The notes under the pieces were generated by a model that was not told the origin of the DNA, ran no database searches, and saw nothing but the letters and a program-made list of their open reading frames with translations. Shown one piece after another: positions 1-6,061 of a DNA stretch of 6,977 nt. Every line of letters begins with the position of its first letter. The first letter of the stretch is position 1. Made by a program: the position numbers and the translations under genes. Source of the DNA: Candidatus Pacearchaeota archaeon (GTDB lineage Archaea; Nanobdellota; Nanobdellia; Pacearchaeales; GW2011-AR1); contig PWGL01000075.1 in NCBI GenBank assembly GCA_003554465.1, forward strand, positions 1 through 6,977, given 5' to 3'.

Positions 1-1304
1 CCAGTGAGAAGATCCTGCATCAAACCCTTTTTGAGACTATTTAAATTTTCAATAAACTGAGTCCCCAGTTTTTCTTTCTCATAGAAACTATCTATAACAT
101 CAACTATTTTTTTCTGCTCTTCTATCGGAGGAACAGGTAACAAAATGCTTGAATATTCTCGTGCATTTATATTCTCTTGAGCGCCTTTCCTTGTTACTCT
201 TTCAACCCATTTTCTATAGTTTTTTGTTTGAGTGTAGTAAAACAAGAACTTTGGAAGTATAATGTTTCTGTCGGGTTTGAATCTTATCAAATATCCTCCA
301 TAAACTGCTTCGGGATTTTCTTCAGTGTATAGAAATGTTTTCCCTACAGTAGCTCCACTTCTGGCAAAAAGAAGTTCCCCAGGGTTTAACAAATACTTTT
401 TAGCTTTCTTCTTAGATAAGCTCTTTTTTTCTTCGCTCTTAAGCAATCCAGTTTCGCTAATGTCAGTAATACGAATATATCTCGGTTTTTCTGGATCGAA
501 ATTCTCGGCTGATTCGGCTGCACCGTAAGATGAGTCGTTTGTTACTTCCTCTAATCTCTTACATTCCCAACTTCCAGGTATTTGACCGATCGTAGTTTCA
601 TCCAAGCTCGTATTAATTGAACCTGAGCCCGTTTTCAATTCCTCAACTCCAACAATCCTTGCATGGTCAAAGTATCCTTCTGTGAATAAGTCCTGCATCA
701 CTCCTTTTTTGACTCGTTCAGTCTGCTCTATAATCTCCTCGGTTTTCTGAATAGCCTGATCTACATTGTAGAAAACACTAGCAATTTTTCTCTGCTCATG
801 AAGAGGTGGATTTTCGAAATTAATTAGAGATAGATTACTAAAATTTAAAGTTTGTCTAACTGATCCTGTTGCAAATCTTTTAAAAAACTGGAGAGCTCTG
901 TGTGATTCAGTAAAATACTGAAAATATTTTTCGTTTACTTCATTTTTTAATGAAAAAATTTCATACATGGGGCTTATAGCTGCCTCTTCAAAATGCTCGA
1001 GTAATGCTATTGATCCAACATTTATTCTAGCTGGGTTATAAGCAAATTCTCCTTTTTTAACAACCTTATAGTTTGAAATTTCATCACTGAAAACTTTCCG
1101 ATCAAAATATTCTTCAGAAGGAGTAAAACCGTCAGTATTGCTTATACTTAGTACTGGAAGCTTTTTTTCTTTAGAATCTTTAACTCTTCTTTTTTTCCTT
1201 TCAATTACTTCGGAAAGTTTAATTTCTCTCCACTTTCTATTATCACTTGATTTTTCATCCGATTTATCCCTAGTTGAGTCATATAGCCTAACCTGTCTAT
1301 TCAT
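1..1304 (-). CDS. hsdS: Type I restriction-modification specificity subunit HsdS, C-terminus cut by window edge
   Basis: This subunit recognises the two halves of the target DNA sequence and guides the HsdM methyltransferase and, if present, the HsdR translocase/nuclease. I read 434 whole codons with no stop. The protein has the usual two-fold layout: target recognition domain 1 at about residues 25-165, a first conserved spacer at 166-210 (PPLHEQRKIASVF then KKGVMQDLFT), recognition domain 2 at about 243-388, and a second spacer at 389-434 (PPIEEQKKIVDVI then KKGLMQDLLT). HsdS proteins often end soon after the second MQDLLTG-like motif, so only a few codons are probably missing. The ATG lies inside the last codons of hsdM (8-base overlap, ATGAATAG), which implies translational coupling and one transcript. 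The stretch encoding domain 1 is very AT-rich compared with hsdM, a common sign of recognition-domain exchange. Identification is firm; the recognised sequence cannot be read from the gene. Confidence 0.95.
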   Translation of the reverse strand, partial: MNRQVRLYDSTRDKSDEKSSDNRKWREIKLSEVIERKKRRVKDSKEKKLPVLSISNTDGFTPSEEYFDRKVFSDEISNYKVVKKGEFAYNPARINVGSIALLEHFEEAAISPMYEIFSLKNEVNEKYFQYFTESHRALQFFKRFATGSVRQTLNFSNLSLINFENPPLHEQRKIASVFYNVDQAIQKTEEIIEQTERVKKGVMQDLFTEGYFDHARIVGVEELKTGSGSINTSLDETTIGQIPGSWECKRLEEVTNDSSYGAAESAENFDPEKPRYIRITDISETGLLKSEEKKSLSKKKAKKYLLNPGELLFARSGATVGKTFLYTEENPEAVYGGYLIRFKPDRNIILPKFLFYYTQTKNYRKWVERVTRKGAQENINAREYSSILLPVPPIEEQKKIVDVIDSFYEKEKLGTQFIENLNSLKKGLMQDLLT

Positions 1305-2802
1305 AACCAAGTGCCTCCATGTGTTTTTGTAGTTTTTGTTCAATTTCTTCTCGTTCACGTTTTAAATCCTTAAGTTTTTCTAGTTCTTGAGACACATTTA
1401 TGTCTTCTTCTGGTTCGGTAGTATCCACATACAAGGCAATGTTTAAATTGTAGTCGTTTTCCTGAATTTCCTCGAATTCAACTACTCGACTATGTTTTTC
1501 TTCATTCTTTAGATTTTGAAAAGTATCAACAATTTTTTCAACGCCATCTTTTGTTAATTTATTTTGATTTGTTTGCCCTTCATAGATTTTAACATCAGTT
1601 TTGTGCGTTGTTTTATCCGCTGCATGTATGAACTGAACTTTTTTACTCCTGTCTTCAGGTTTCTCCTTGTTGAATATCATTACCGCACATGGAATAGAAT
1701 TATTTTGAAAGAGGTTTTCGGGCAACCCTATAACTGCTTCCAAGTAATCGTCTTCCAAAATTCCTTTCCTTATCTTCTGCTCACTCCTGCTTCTAAACAA
1801 AACTCCATGTGGTACAACTACGCCCATCCTACCGGTTTCGTTCAAGGATTTCAGCATGTGCTGTATGAAGGCAAAATCTCCCCTGTTTTTGGGCGGCATA
1901 CCGTACTCGAATCTATTGAAAGTATCATCTTTCAGCTCTTCCTTACCCCAATTCTTAGTAGAGAATGGGAAATTAGCGACAACATAATCAAACTGCTTCA
2001 GGCTGCTGTTATCCTTGAACTGCGGATTTCTTAATGTGTCTTCCCTCTCTATTGTACCGTTCAAATCGTGTATGAACATGTTCATCTTTGCTATCGCAAA
2101 TATGTCAGGATTCAGCTCTTGACCAAACAACCGAAGGGTAGAAGGATCCATATCCTTATCTGAGAAGTGTTCGGCCGCCTCTATCAGCATTCCAGCGGAA
2201 CCGCAGGTTGGATCGTATATGCTGGCCCCTTTTTCGTGTGGATTTATCAGCTTTATTATGAGTTCTACTATCTTTGGAGGAGTGAAGTATTCACCACCCT
2301 CTCTACCCTCTTCCTGTGCAAAGTGTTTAACCAGATCCATGTATGCATGCCCTAAGACGTCTGGATCCACTCTCTCCTTGCTCAAGTTGTAGCTGCTTAG
2401 ATGCTCCACGAGCTCCTTTAATATAGAGTCGCTGAGACCATCTGCTCCGACGTAATCTGCCCTGAAAACTCCACCTAGTTTGTCTTGATTCTCCTTCTCT
2501 ACTTTTTCAAACGCCTCGTTTATGAACTGATCTATGTTCTCGGTTTGATTTCTAAGATCTTCCCACATGTATCCTTCAGGTATTTGAAAATCATGGAAGG
2601 CCGGGTCCCTTGCAACATCTTCGCTTCCGTACTTCTCCACCATCTCTTCGAACTTGTCCCTGTATGTATCGCTGATTATCTTGTAAAAAAACAAAGGTAG
2701 TATATAATCCTTGTAATCGGTCTTATCTACCGTGTTTCTAATGATGTCGGCACACCGAAATAAAAAGTTATCAAGTTTATCTATATCTAGTTTCTTTTCC
2801 AT
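1297..2802 (-). CDS. hsdM: Type I restriction-modification DNA methyltransferase subunit HsdM
   Basis: This subunit is an N6-adenine DNA methyltransferase using S-adenosylmethionine; with HsdS it forms the modification enzyme. The 501-residue length is normal for the family. An N-terminal helical HsdM_N region covers about residues 8-145 (LDNFLFRCADIIR, YKDYILPLFFYKIISD). The motif X region reads GGEYFTPPKIVELI (169-182), the SAM-binding motif I reads DPTCGSAGM (197-205), and the catalytic motif IV reads NFPFS (277-281), where NPPF/Y is the common form. DYNLNIALYVD at 450-460 matches the block near the HsdM C-terminus, followed by a charged, probably coiled-coil tail (470-495) of the kind that contacts HsdS. 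The start is the ATG at 2802, whose TATA box is centred 26 bases upstream, so the message is probably leaderless. A GGTGG just before the ATG looks like a ribosome site but would mostly lie outside such a transcript. The gene overlaps hsdS and follows the winged-helix gene by 62 bases. Confidence 0.96.
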   Translation of the reverse strand: MEKKLDIDKLDNFLFRCADIIRNTVDKTDYKDYILPLFFYKIISDTYRDKFEEMVEKYGSEDVARDPAFHDFQIPEGYMWEDLRNQTENIDQFINEAFEKVEKENQDKLGGVFRADYVGADGLSDSILKELVEHLSSYNLSKERVDPDVLGHAYMDLVKHFAQEEGREGGEYFTPPKIVELIIKLINPHEKGASIYDPTCGSAGMLIEAAEHFSDKDMDPSTLRLFGQELNPDIFAIAKMNMFIHDLNGTIEREDTLRNPQFKDNSSLKQFDYVVANFPFSTKNWGKEELKDDTFNRFEYGMPPKNRGDFAFIQHMLKSLNETGRMGVVVPHGVLFRSRSEQKIRKGILEDDYLEAVIGLPENLFQNNSIPCAVMIFNKEKPEDRSKKVQFIHAADKTTHKTDVKIYEGQTNQNKLTKDGVEKIVDTFQNLKNEEKHSRVVEFEEIQENDYNLNIALYVDTTEPEEDINVSQELEKLKDLKREREEIEQKLQKHMEALGYE

Positions 2803-2824
2803 TTAACCACCATTTATTAAATTA

Positions 2825-2832
2825 TATTTAAA
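2825..2832 (-). promoter_or_regulatory. TATA box of hsdM-hsdS
   Basis: The minus strand reads TTTAAATA, centred about 26.5 bases before the hsdM ATG. Archaeal transcription normally starts about 25-27 bases downstream of the TATA centre, so the predicted transcript begins at or next to the start codon. This gives hsdM-hsdS its own promoter in addition to any read-through from the winged-helix gene. AT-rich background makes a chance match possible. Confidence 0.55.
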
Positions 2833-2864
2833 ACGTATTTCCAATTTTAATTTTTTAATAACAG

Positions 2865-3542
2865 TCACTCAAAGATACTACTAAAATCTTCTATTAACCT
2901 TGACATGTCGATATCGTAAGGAATCGTGTTGAGGAACCTCTCTACGTATCTTCTTTCCACATCCAAAGATAAACAAAACTTTATTAGTTTTTGCCTCTTT
3001 TCTGCATCTTTTACACTACTATCATCAAAAGCATCATCACCACAATCAGTGAGCAGTTTATACCCGGTAGAGATCAAAACCTGGTTAACGTTTAGAAATA
3101 CCTCTCTCAGGTTTTTTATCTTCACCTTTTTGGTCCTGCTCTCTGATAATACGAAAAGTATTAGATCAAACAGTTCTGCATCAAACCACTCAAATATTTC
3201 ATCAACATTTTCGCTGGATTCTGTTTTAATTTCATTAACGTTTTCTATCTCTTCCTTGAACTCACCTTCTGGAACCTCCCTAACGAAATATGCTTCCACA
3301 AACTCCTTGTAGAGGTCCAAGATTTTCTGGTCTATGTAGTACTTACTATCTTCTTCCCTTAGCACTCCTTCATCTACCAGCTTCTTGCAGTTGTTGGATA
3401 CTGCTCCTTTTGATAATACTGACCTCTTTGTTATGTACTTCTGCCTCGGTGCTTCCTTTTCCACATCTATCTGATCTTCAGCTATTATAGATAAGACTTC
3501 CAGCTGATTCTTTCCTTCTTTGATATCTAATAATTCCATCAT
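2865..3542 (-). CDS. Winged-helix (MarR-like) DNA-binding protein, putative regulator of the restriction locus
   Basis: The open frame begins at an ATG at 3560 (231 codons), but a TATA box sits directly against that codon, so a leaderless start at Met7 (3542) or Met8 (3539) is more likely; residue numbers here follow the longer frame. The N-terminal third looks like a winged helix-turn-helix: helix 1 at about 17-30, a turn and recognition helix at 46-62 (LSKGAVSNNCKKLVDEGVL) and a wing at about 68-77. The remaining 150 residues are helical and acidic, with no family I recognise; a Glu/Asn-rich linker lies near 100-120 and two cysteines at 173 and 196. It stands 62 bases upstream of hsdM on the same strand, so it may control that operon or itself. 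That role is inference from position. It lacks the short helix-turn-helix form of classical restriction controller (C) proteins. Confidence 0.75.
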   Translation of the reverse strand: MMELLDIKEGKNQLEVLSIIAEDQIDVEKEAPRQKYITKRSVLSKGAVSNNCKKLVDEGVLREEDSKYYIDQKILDLYKEFVEAYFVREVPEGEFKEEIENVNEIKTESSENVDEIFEWFDAELFDLILFVLSESRTKKVKIKNLREVFLNVNQVLISTGYKLLTDCGDDAFDDSSVKDAEKRQKLIKFCLSLDVERRYVERFLNTIPYDIDMSRLIEDFSSIFE

Positions 3543-3561
3543 TTTTAGTTTAGAAAGCATG

Positions 3562-3571
3562 ATATATAAAA
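3562..3571 (-). promoter_or_regulatory. TATA box of the winged-helix gene, decides its start
   Basis: The minus strand reads TTTTATATAT, preceded by CGGTTAC, which could be a BRE-like element. It ends one base before the ATG at 3560. A transcript starting about 26 bases from the box centre would begin near 3540, so that ATG would not be transcribed, while the paired ATGs at 3542 and 3539 would sit at its 5' end. Confidence 0.6.
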
Positions 3572-3741
3572 GTAACCGATGGTTTAATGAAAGTATTATA
3601 TTTGTTTAGGTTAAATGACTAACATATCTACTTTTCAACCGGCCCGAATTAGCTTTATTATTGTAATATCGGTGTACTAGAGTTTTCTTAAATTTTTAGA
3701 CCTATTTTTTTGTTAACTAGTATTTTTGGATATTTCTTGTA

Positions 3742-4524
3742 TTAATTTTTCAACTCTTTTACCTTGCTTTCAGCTGTTTTTATGCTTTCAATATTTTTTT
3801 TGAGTTCTTTTCTATTGCTAGCAAAGGTCCTATTCCCATGCATTACACGGTTTCTTAGTCTTATTATTGAACCCAAGCAATCAGATACCTCAGTCTTGTT
3901 AGCGAAGTTACAGTCTTTTTGTAATCCATCATCTCCTCTTAGAACACCTTTAATATCACCAAGAGTGAGATATTCCGCCAAATGAAGATTTGCATTATTT
4001 ATTTTCTGTTTGTACCAGTTCCCTACAGTATAGGGCCCTATGTTACCTATTAAGTCTTCACTTTCGTACTTATTTTTTATCCTTTTTGAAAGTTGTAATA
4101 CCAACTCGGAAAGAGTTGGGTATATCATATCCTTAACAGGCCTCTTGTTAATATCTGCTAAAGTTATAATACCATAATCTTCCGTATAATCTCGATTTTT
4201 CGTTAATAGGAAATTATTTTTAGTAAGTGAATCCATTACATCCATCAAATGAGTTTTTTTCTCTACGATTTGGTCTTTTTTAATATTTTTTAGCTCGTTG
4301 GCTTCCATGTTGAAAAATTTTTCCTCTGAGACGAATGGAATATACGTATAATCCTTCCCCCTGTAATCAGACCTGATCTTATTTTCATACCCCTTTTCTG
4401 TACTTTCTTCATAAGAGGCCAAATCCCTTACCGTATTAATTTCGGAACTTATGTCATGAGCAAAAAAATCTCTTTTCTTTATATTTATCCACACCTTAAA
4501 CCCCTTACAGACTTTTGTTTTCAA
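3742..4524 (-). CDS. CBS-like/HEPN-domain protein with RNxxxH motif, possible defence ribonuclease
   Basis: Residues about 84-130 look like half of a CBS domain (MDVMDSLTKNNFLL, then YGIITLADINKRPV). Residues about 131-256 look like a HEPN helical domain. The GIxTxADxNKRPV junction running into the helical part is a combination I associate with archaeal and bacterial CBS-HEPN proteins. The HEPN signature is R224-N225-x3-H229 within IRLRNRVMHG. Many HEPN proteins with RNxxxH are metal-independent RNases in toxin-antitoxin and phage-defence systems, which suits the restriction genes nearby; activity here is inferred. Residues 1-80 match nothing I know. The start is doubtful: the first codon at 4524 is TTG, the frame stays open about 30 bases further upstream without an ATG, and the first in-frame ATG is at residue 73. 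The gene may have lost or changed its start. No good TATA box precedes it at the leaderless distance. Confidence 0.65.
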   Translation of the reverse strand: MKTKVCKGFKVWINIKKRDFFAHDISSEINTVRDLASYEESTEKGYENKIRSDYRGKDYTYIPFVSEEKFFNMEANELKNIKKDQIVEKKTHLMDVMDSLTKNNFLLTKNRDYTEDYGIITLADINKRPVKDMIYPTLSELVLQLSKRIKNKYESEDLIGNIGPYTVGNWYKQKINNANLHLAEYLTLGDIKGVLRGDDGLQKDCNFANKTEVSDCLGSIIRLRNRVMHGNRTFASNRKELKKNIESIKTAESKVKELKN

Positions 4525-4564
4525 AAAATAAAATCTACATGATTCATGAAATCATCGGGATAGT

Positions 4565-4813
4565 TTAGGTTTCCAATCCTACCAAAAACACTGGAGCAGT
4601 TAGAACTTCCTCAAAAATCTTTAAGCCTCTTTTGTGATTTTGAAACTTCGGCTTGTCAGTATGAGTGACAACTACTACTAAAACGTCCAAGTTCACCCGC
4701 CTTCGAGCCAGAATGGCTCTTAGAAGATCTCGATGCAACGAATAAATTTAAACTTAGCTCTGTTGACGCGCCGACTCTATTTTTTTAAGCATCTCATCCC
4801 CACTATGCTTCTT
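4565..4813 (-). pseudogene. Broken gene, possibly phospholipase D-like domain remnant
   Basis: One minus-strand frame reads protein-like from a GDEMLKKIESARQQ segment (around 4760-4800), through two TAA stops at 4754-4756 and 4748-4750, into HRDLLRAILARRRVNLDVLV and on to a TAA at 4565. The pattern of GDExL..IESAR, then a short strand, then LL.A...R.VN..VLV resembles the start of phospholipase D-like domains, including those fused to TrmB-type regulators. The HKD catalytic motif is not present. No ATG or promoter fits the downstream part. This is a tentative reading: the resemblance is by eye, and the plus strand in the same place also shows a short open stretch (FEPEWLLEDLDA). It could belong to an unrelated, unrecognised gene, but the in-frame stops argue for decay. 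Confidence 0.35.
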
Positions 4814-4887
4814 CTACAATAGGGCTTTCTATATTCCGACCTCGTGATTTAAACAATTCTTAAATTTCATTATGTTTAGGCTTTGGA

Positions 4888-5073
4888 ATGCTTCCAAGGT
4901 TTGATTTTACCCTGTCTAGCTTTACAAAGCAGGCCAAGCAAACTGCTGAGAACAATCCAAAACTTGCGCTAATCGATGGTGATGAATTGGTCGAGCTAAT
5001 GATAGAAAACAACCTGGGAGTCAATACAAAATCAAACTACGAAAAAATTGATTTAGACTACTTCTCAGAATGA
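4888..5073 (+). pseudogene. C-terminal remnant of an Mrr-type restriction endonuclease
   Basis: The 61 codons encode FTKQAKQTAENNPKLALIDG, then DELVELMIENNLGV and KIDLDYFSE. This matches the end of Mrr-family restriction endonucleases (FTK.A...A, LIDGEELAELMIE.N.GV, KID.DYF). The whole catalytic part (the PD-(D/E)XK core with D and QxK) and the N-terminal DNA-binding domain are missing, and the frame is closed by a TAA 30 bases upstream of the ATG. I therefore read it as the 3' stump of a deleted mrr gene rather than an active enzyme. A TTAAATTT stretch about 25 bases before the ATG could serve as a promoter, so expression of the stump cannot be excluded. It points the opposite way from the restriction operon and adds to the picture of an eroding defence region. 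Confidence 0.75.
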
Positions 5074-5187
5074 AGGAATTTTTTATAGCTTAATATATTG
5101 GTCCGGCAAACTACCAGATTTAATTCTACAGACTAATTGATCATGAATACTATACAACTTCTAAGAAAATTTTAAAAAATAGGACGA

Positions 5188-5319
5188 TTATAGCATAGTC
5201 CAATAAAAGTCCAAGTAAATACCTAAGCAAAAAAACACAAGAGTAAAATAAAAAATCCAGGTGGAGGACAGCAAGCATGTCATAGATATGTCTTTGTTCT
5301 TCCTTTTGGTCCTTGGCAT
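5188..5319 (-). CDS. Small single-span membrane protein, 43 residues, function unknown
   Basis: An ATG at 5319 opens 43 codons ending in TAA at 5188. The N-terminus is basic (MPRTKRKNKD) and is followed by one strongly hydrophobic segment at about residues 20-38 (TWIFYFTLVFFCLGIYLDF). By the positive-inside rule the N-terminus should face the cytoplasm. A TATA box (CTTTTATAAG) is centred about 26 bases before the ATG, matching the leaderless pattern of the neighbours; this is the best support that such a short frame is real. Two cysteines lie at 15 and 31, the second within the membrane span. Three hairpin repeats lie just upstream of the TATA box and could regulate it. I recognise no family; it could be a small toxin-like or regulatory membrane peptide, but nothing proves that. 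Confidence 0.55.
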   Translation of the reverse strand: MPRTKRKNKDISMTCLLSSTWIFYFTLVFFCLGIYLDFYWTML

Positions 5320-5340
5320 CTGATCATATCAAACCTTAAA

Positions 5341-5350
5341 CTTATAAAAG
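5341..5350 (-). promoter_or_regulatory. TATA box of the small membrane-protein gene
   Basis: The minus strand reads CTTTTATAAG, centred about 26 bases before the ATG at 5319. The plus strand of the same site (CTTATAAAAG) is also TATA-like and would start transcription near 5372, inside the first hairpin repeat, so the site may work in both directions. Confidence 0.55.
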
Positions 5351-5454
5351 TTTACCCGCAGAGTTTACCTGTCTTAAACAGGTAAGGTTTCGTCGAGTTT
5401 ACCTGTCTTAAACAGGTAAGCTTACCCACAGAGTTTACGTCTTGTAAGCGTAAA
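5350..5454. repeat. Three tandem hairpin repeats, period about 35 bases
   Basis: Three units begin GAGTTTAC at 5361, 5395 and 5431. Units 1 and 2 contain a perfect hairpin with arms TTACCTGT and ACAGGTAA around a CTTAA loop (5365-5385 and 5399-5419). Unit 3 (5434-5454) has arms TTTACG and CGTAAA with an inner CTT/AAG pair. Relative to the others it swaps a C-G pair for G-C, so pairing is kept although the sequence changed. The lead-in TTTACCCGCAGAG before unit 1 recurs as CTTACCCACAGAG before unit 3. The array fills the gap between the stop of the zinc-ribbon gene and the TATA box of the small membrane-protein gene. Likely readings are a multi-site operator, a structured RNA tail, or both. 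Confidence 0.85.
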
Positions 5455-5455
5455 G

Positions 5456-5692
5456 TTACCTCGGAGGCTCCTCTGGGATATAGAATTCTTCCATATCATC
5501 ACCGTAGTCCAACTCTCTCTTGCAGTTGGTACAGCTTTCTGGTAAATCCTCTTGGGTTTCACCCTTCTGTATCCTTGGAAGCCAGACATATCCGCACTCT
5601 TTACATTCGAGGAGGGGGTAGCCTATACAGTGAATCTCGGCATCTGCTATTTCAGCCCATATTGGTATTTTGGATTTGTTTATTTTAGCCAT
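5456..5692 (-). CDS. Small zinc-ribbon protein, function unknown
   Basis: The 78-residue protein has two CxxC knuckles, C30-x2-C33 (LECKECGYVW) and C54-x2-C57 (SCTNCKREL), separated by 20 residues. This is the layout of a rubredoxin-like zinc ribbon that binds one zinc ion. The N-terminal segment is basic (MAKINKSKIP) and the C-terminus acidic (DYGDDMEEFYIPEEPP). Such small ribbons commonly act as DNA-, RNA- or protein-binding modules; I cannot name a specific family. The ATG at 5692 is chosen because a TATA box lies about 29 bases upstream, leaving a leader of only a few bases. The three hairpin repeats begin one base after its stop codon. A degenerate second copy of its promoter and first codons lies about 254 bases upstream. 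Confidence 0.8.
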   Translation of the reverse strand: MAKINKSKIPIWAEIADAEIHCIGYPLLECKECGYVWLPRIQKGETQEDLPESCTNCKRELDYGDDMEEFYIPEEPPR

Positions 5693-5716
5693 CTTCAGTA
5701 GTTAATTTATTACCAG

Positions 5717-5727
5717 ATATATAAAAA
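5717..5727 (-). promoter_or_regulatory. TATA box of the zinc-ribbon gene
   Basis: The minus strand reads TTTTTATATAT, with the centre of its TTTATATA core about 29 bases before the ATG at 5692. The predicted transcript has at most a few untranslated bases. The related copy at about 5978-5988 (CTTTTATATAC) shows the box survived in the duplicated unit. Confidence 0.6.
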
Positions 5728-5785
5728 ACTAAGGATAGGTTAAAGTGTAGAGGTGTACTCATTAGGTAAACGTTATGAGGAGGCG

Positions 5786-5810
5786 TTATTATTTACGTAG
5801 TAAATAATAA
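5786..5810. promoter_or_regulatory. Perfect palindrome, copy A (possible operator)
   Basis: Arms TTATTATTTAC and GTAAATAATAA (11 bases each) are perfect inverted repeats around GTA. The site lies about 60 bases upstream of the zinc-ribbon TATA box on the minus strand and about 40 bases upstream of a plus-strand TATAAAG at 5849, so it sits between divergent promoter-like boxes. A dimeric regulator binding site is the simplest reading; an AT-rich hairpin is the alternative. Confidence 0.6.
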
Positions 5811-5907
5811 TGGAGACACGGGCACACGCAGTAAAAACAAGTAACAAGTATAAAGGCGACCCACCCGGTGAAAAGTCCACGAAGTATATGCCGATATCCG
5901 TTAATTG

Positions 5908-5946
5908 AGCCCATATTGGTACCTTGGATTCGTCTACTCTAACCGT
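5908..5946 (-). pseudogene. Start-less 5' remnant of the zinc-ribbon gene
   Basis: On the minus strand 5946-5908 aligns without gaps to codons 1-13 of the zinc-ribbon gene, with 31 of 39 bases the same. The start codon ATG has become ACG, and the peptide frame would read TVRVDESKVPIWA against MAKINKSKIPIWA. Beyond that the likeness fades and the CxxC knuckles are absent. It is part of duplicated unit B and should be non-coding. Confidence 0.75.
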
Positions 5947-6036
5947 AGTATCAATACCTAAATTATTTCTCCAGCGTATATAAAAGAAAGGATACTCAAG
6001 TTGTGGATATAGTTTAGGATATAGTAGTGGATAACT

Positions 6037-6061
6037 CTATTATTTACGTAGTATATAATAA
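6037..6061. promoter_or_regulatory. Imperfect palindrome, copy B
   Basis: Arms CTATTATTTAC and GTATATAATAA around GTA match copy A at all but two of 25 positions (one in each arm). The left and right arms no longer pair perfectly. It is followed by the same GAGACACG block as copy A and by a TATAAAG box at 6093. Confidence 0.5.

Noticed and set aside
1564..2034. Long plus-strand open frame inside hsdM
   Set aside because: It is antisense to the conserved HsdM coding sequence and its product resembles nothing.
2807..2811. GGTGG before hsdM as a Shine-Dalgarno site
   Set aside because: The TATA spacing predicts a transcript starting at about the ATG, which would exclude it. It could matter only if the gene is also read from the upstream promoter.
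2926..3490. Plus-strand open frames opposite the winged-helix gene
   Set aside because: Serine- and leucine-rich shadow products of an acidic, lysine-rich gene on the other strand.
3615..3680. Plus-strand 21-codon frame between the winged-helix gene and the HEPN gene
   Set aside because: Very short, no TATA box at the right distance, no recognisable features.
4661..4792. Plus-strand ATG (MSDNYY) and open stretch FEPEWLLEDLDA as a gene
   Set aside because: The ATG frame stops after six codons and the open stretch is in another frame; it overlaps the minus-strand remnant, which is longer and more protein-like.
5361..5454. Short repeats with hairpins as a CRISPR array
   Set aside because: The units are only 34-36 bases apart, leaving gaps of about 13-15 bases, two of which are related to each other; too short and too similar for spacers, and no cas genes are near.
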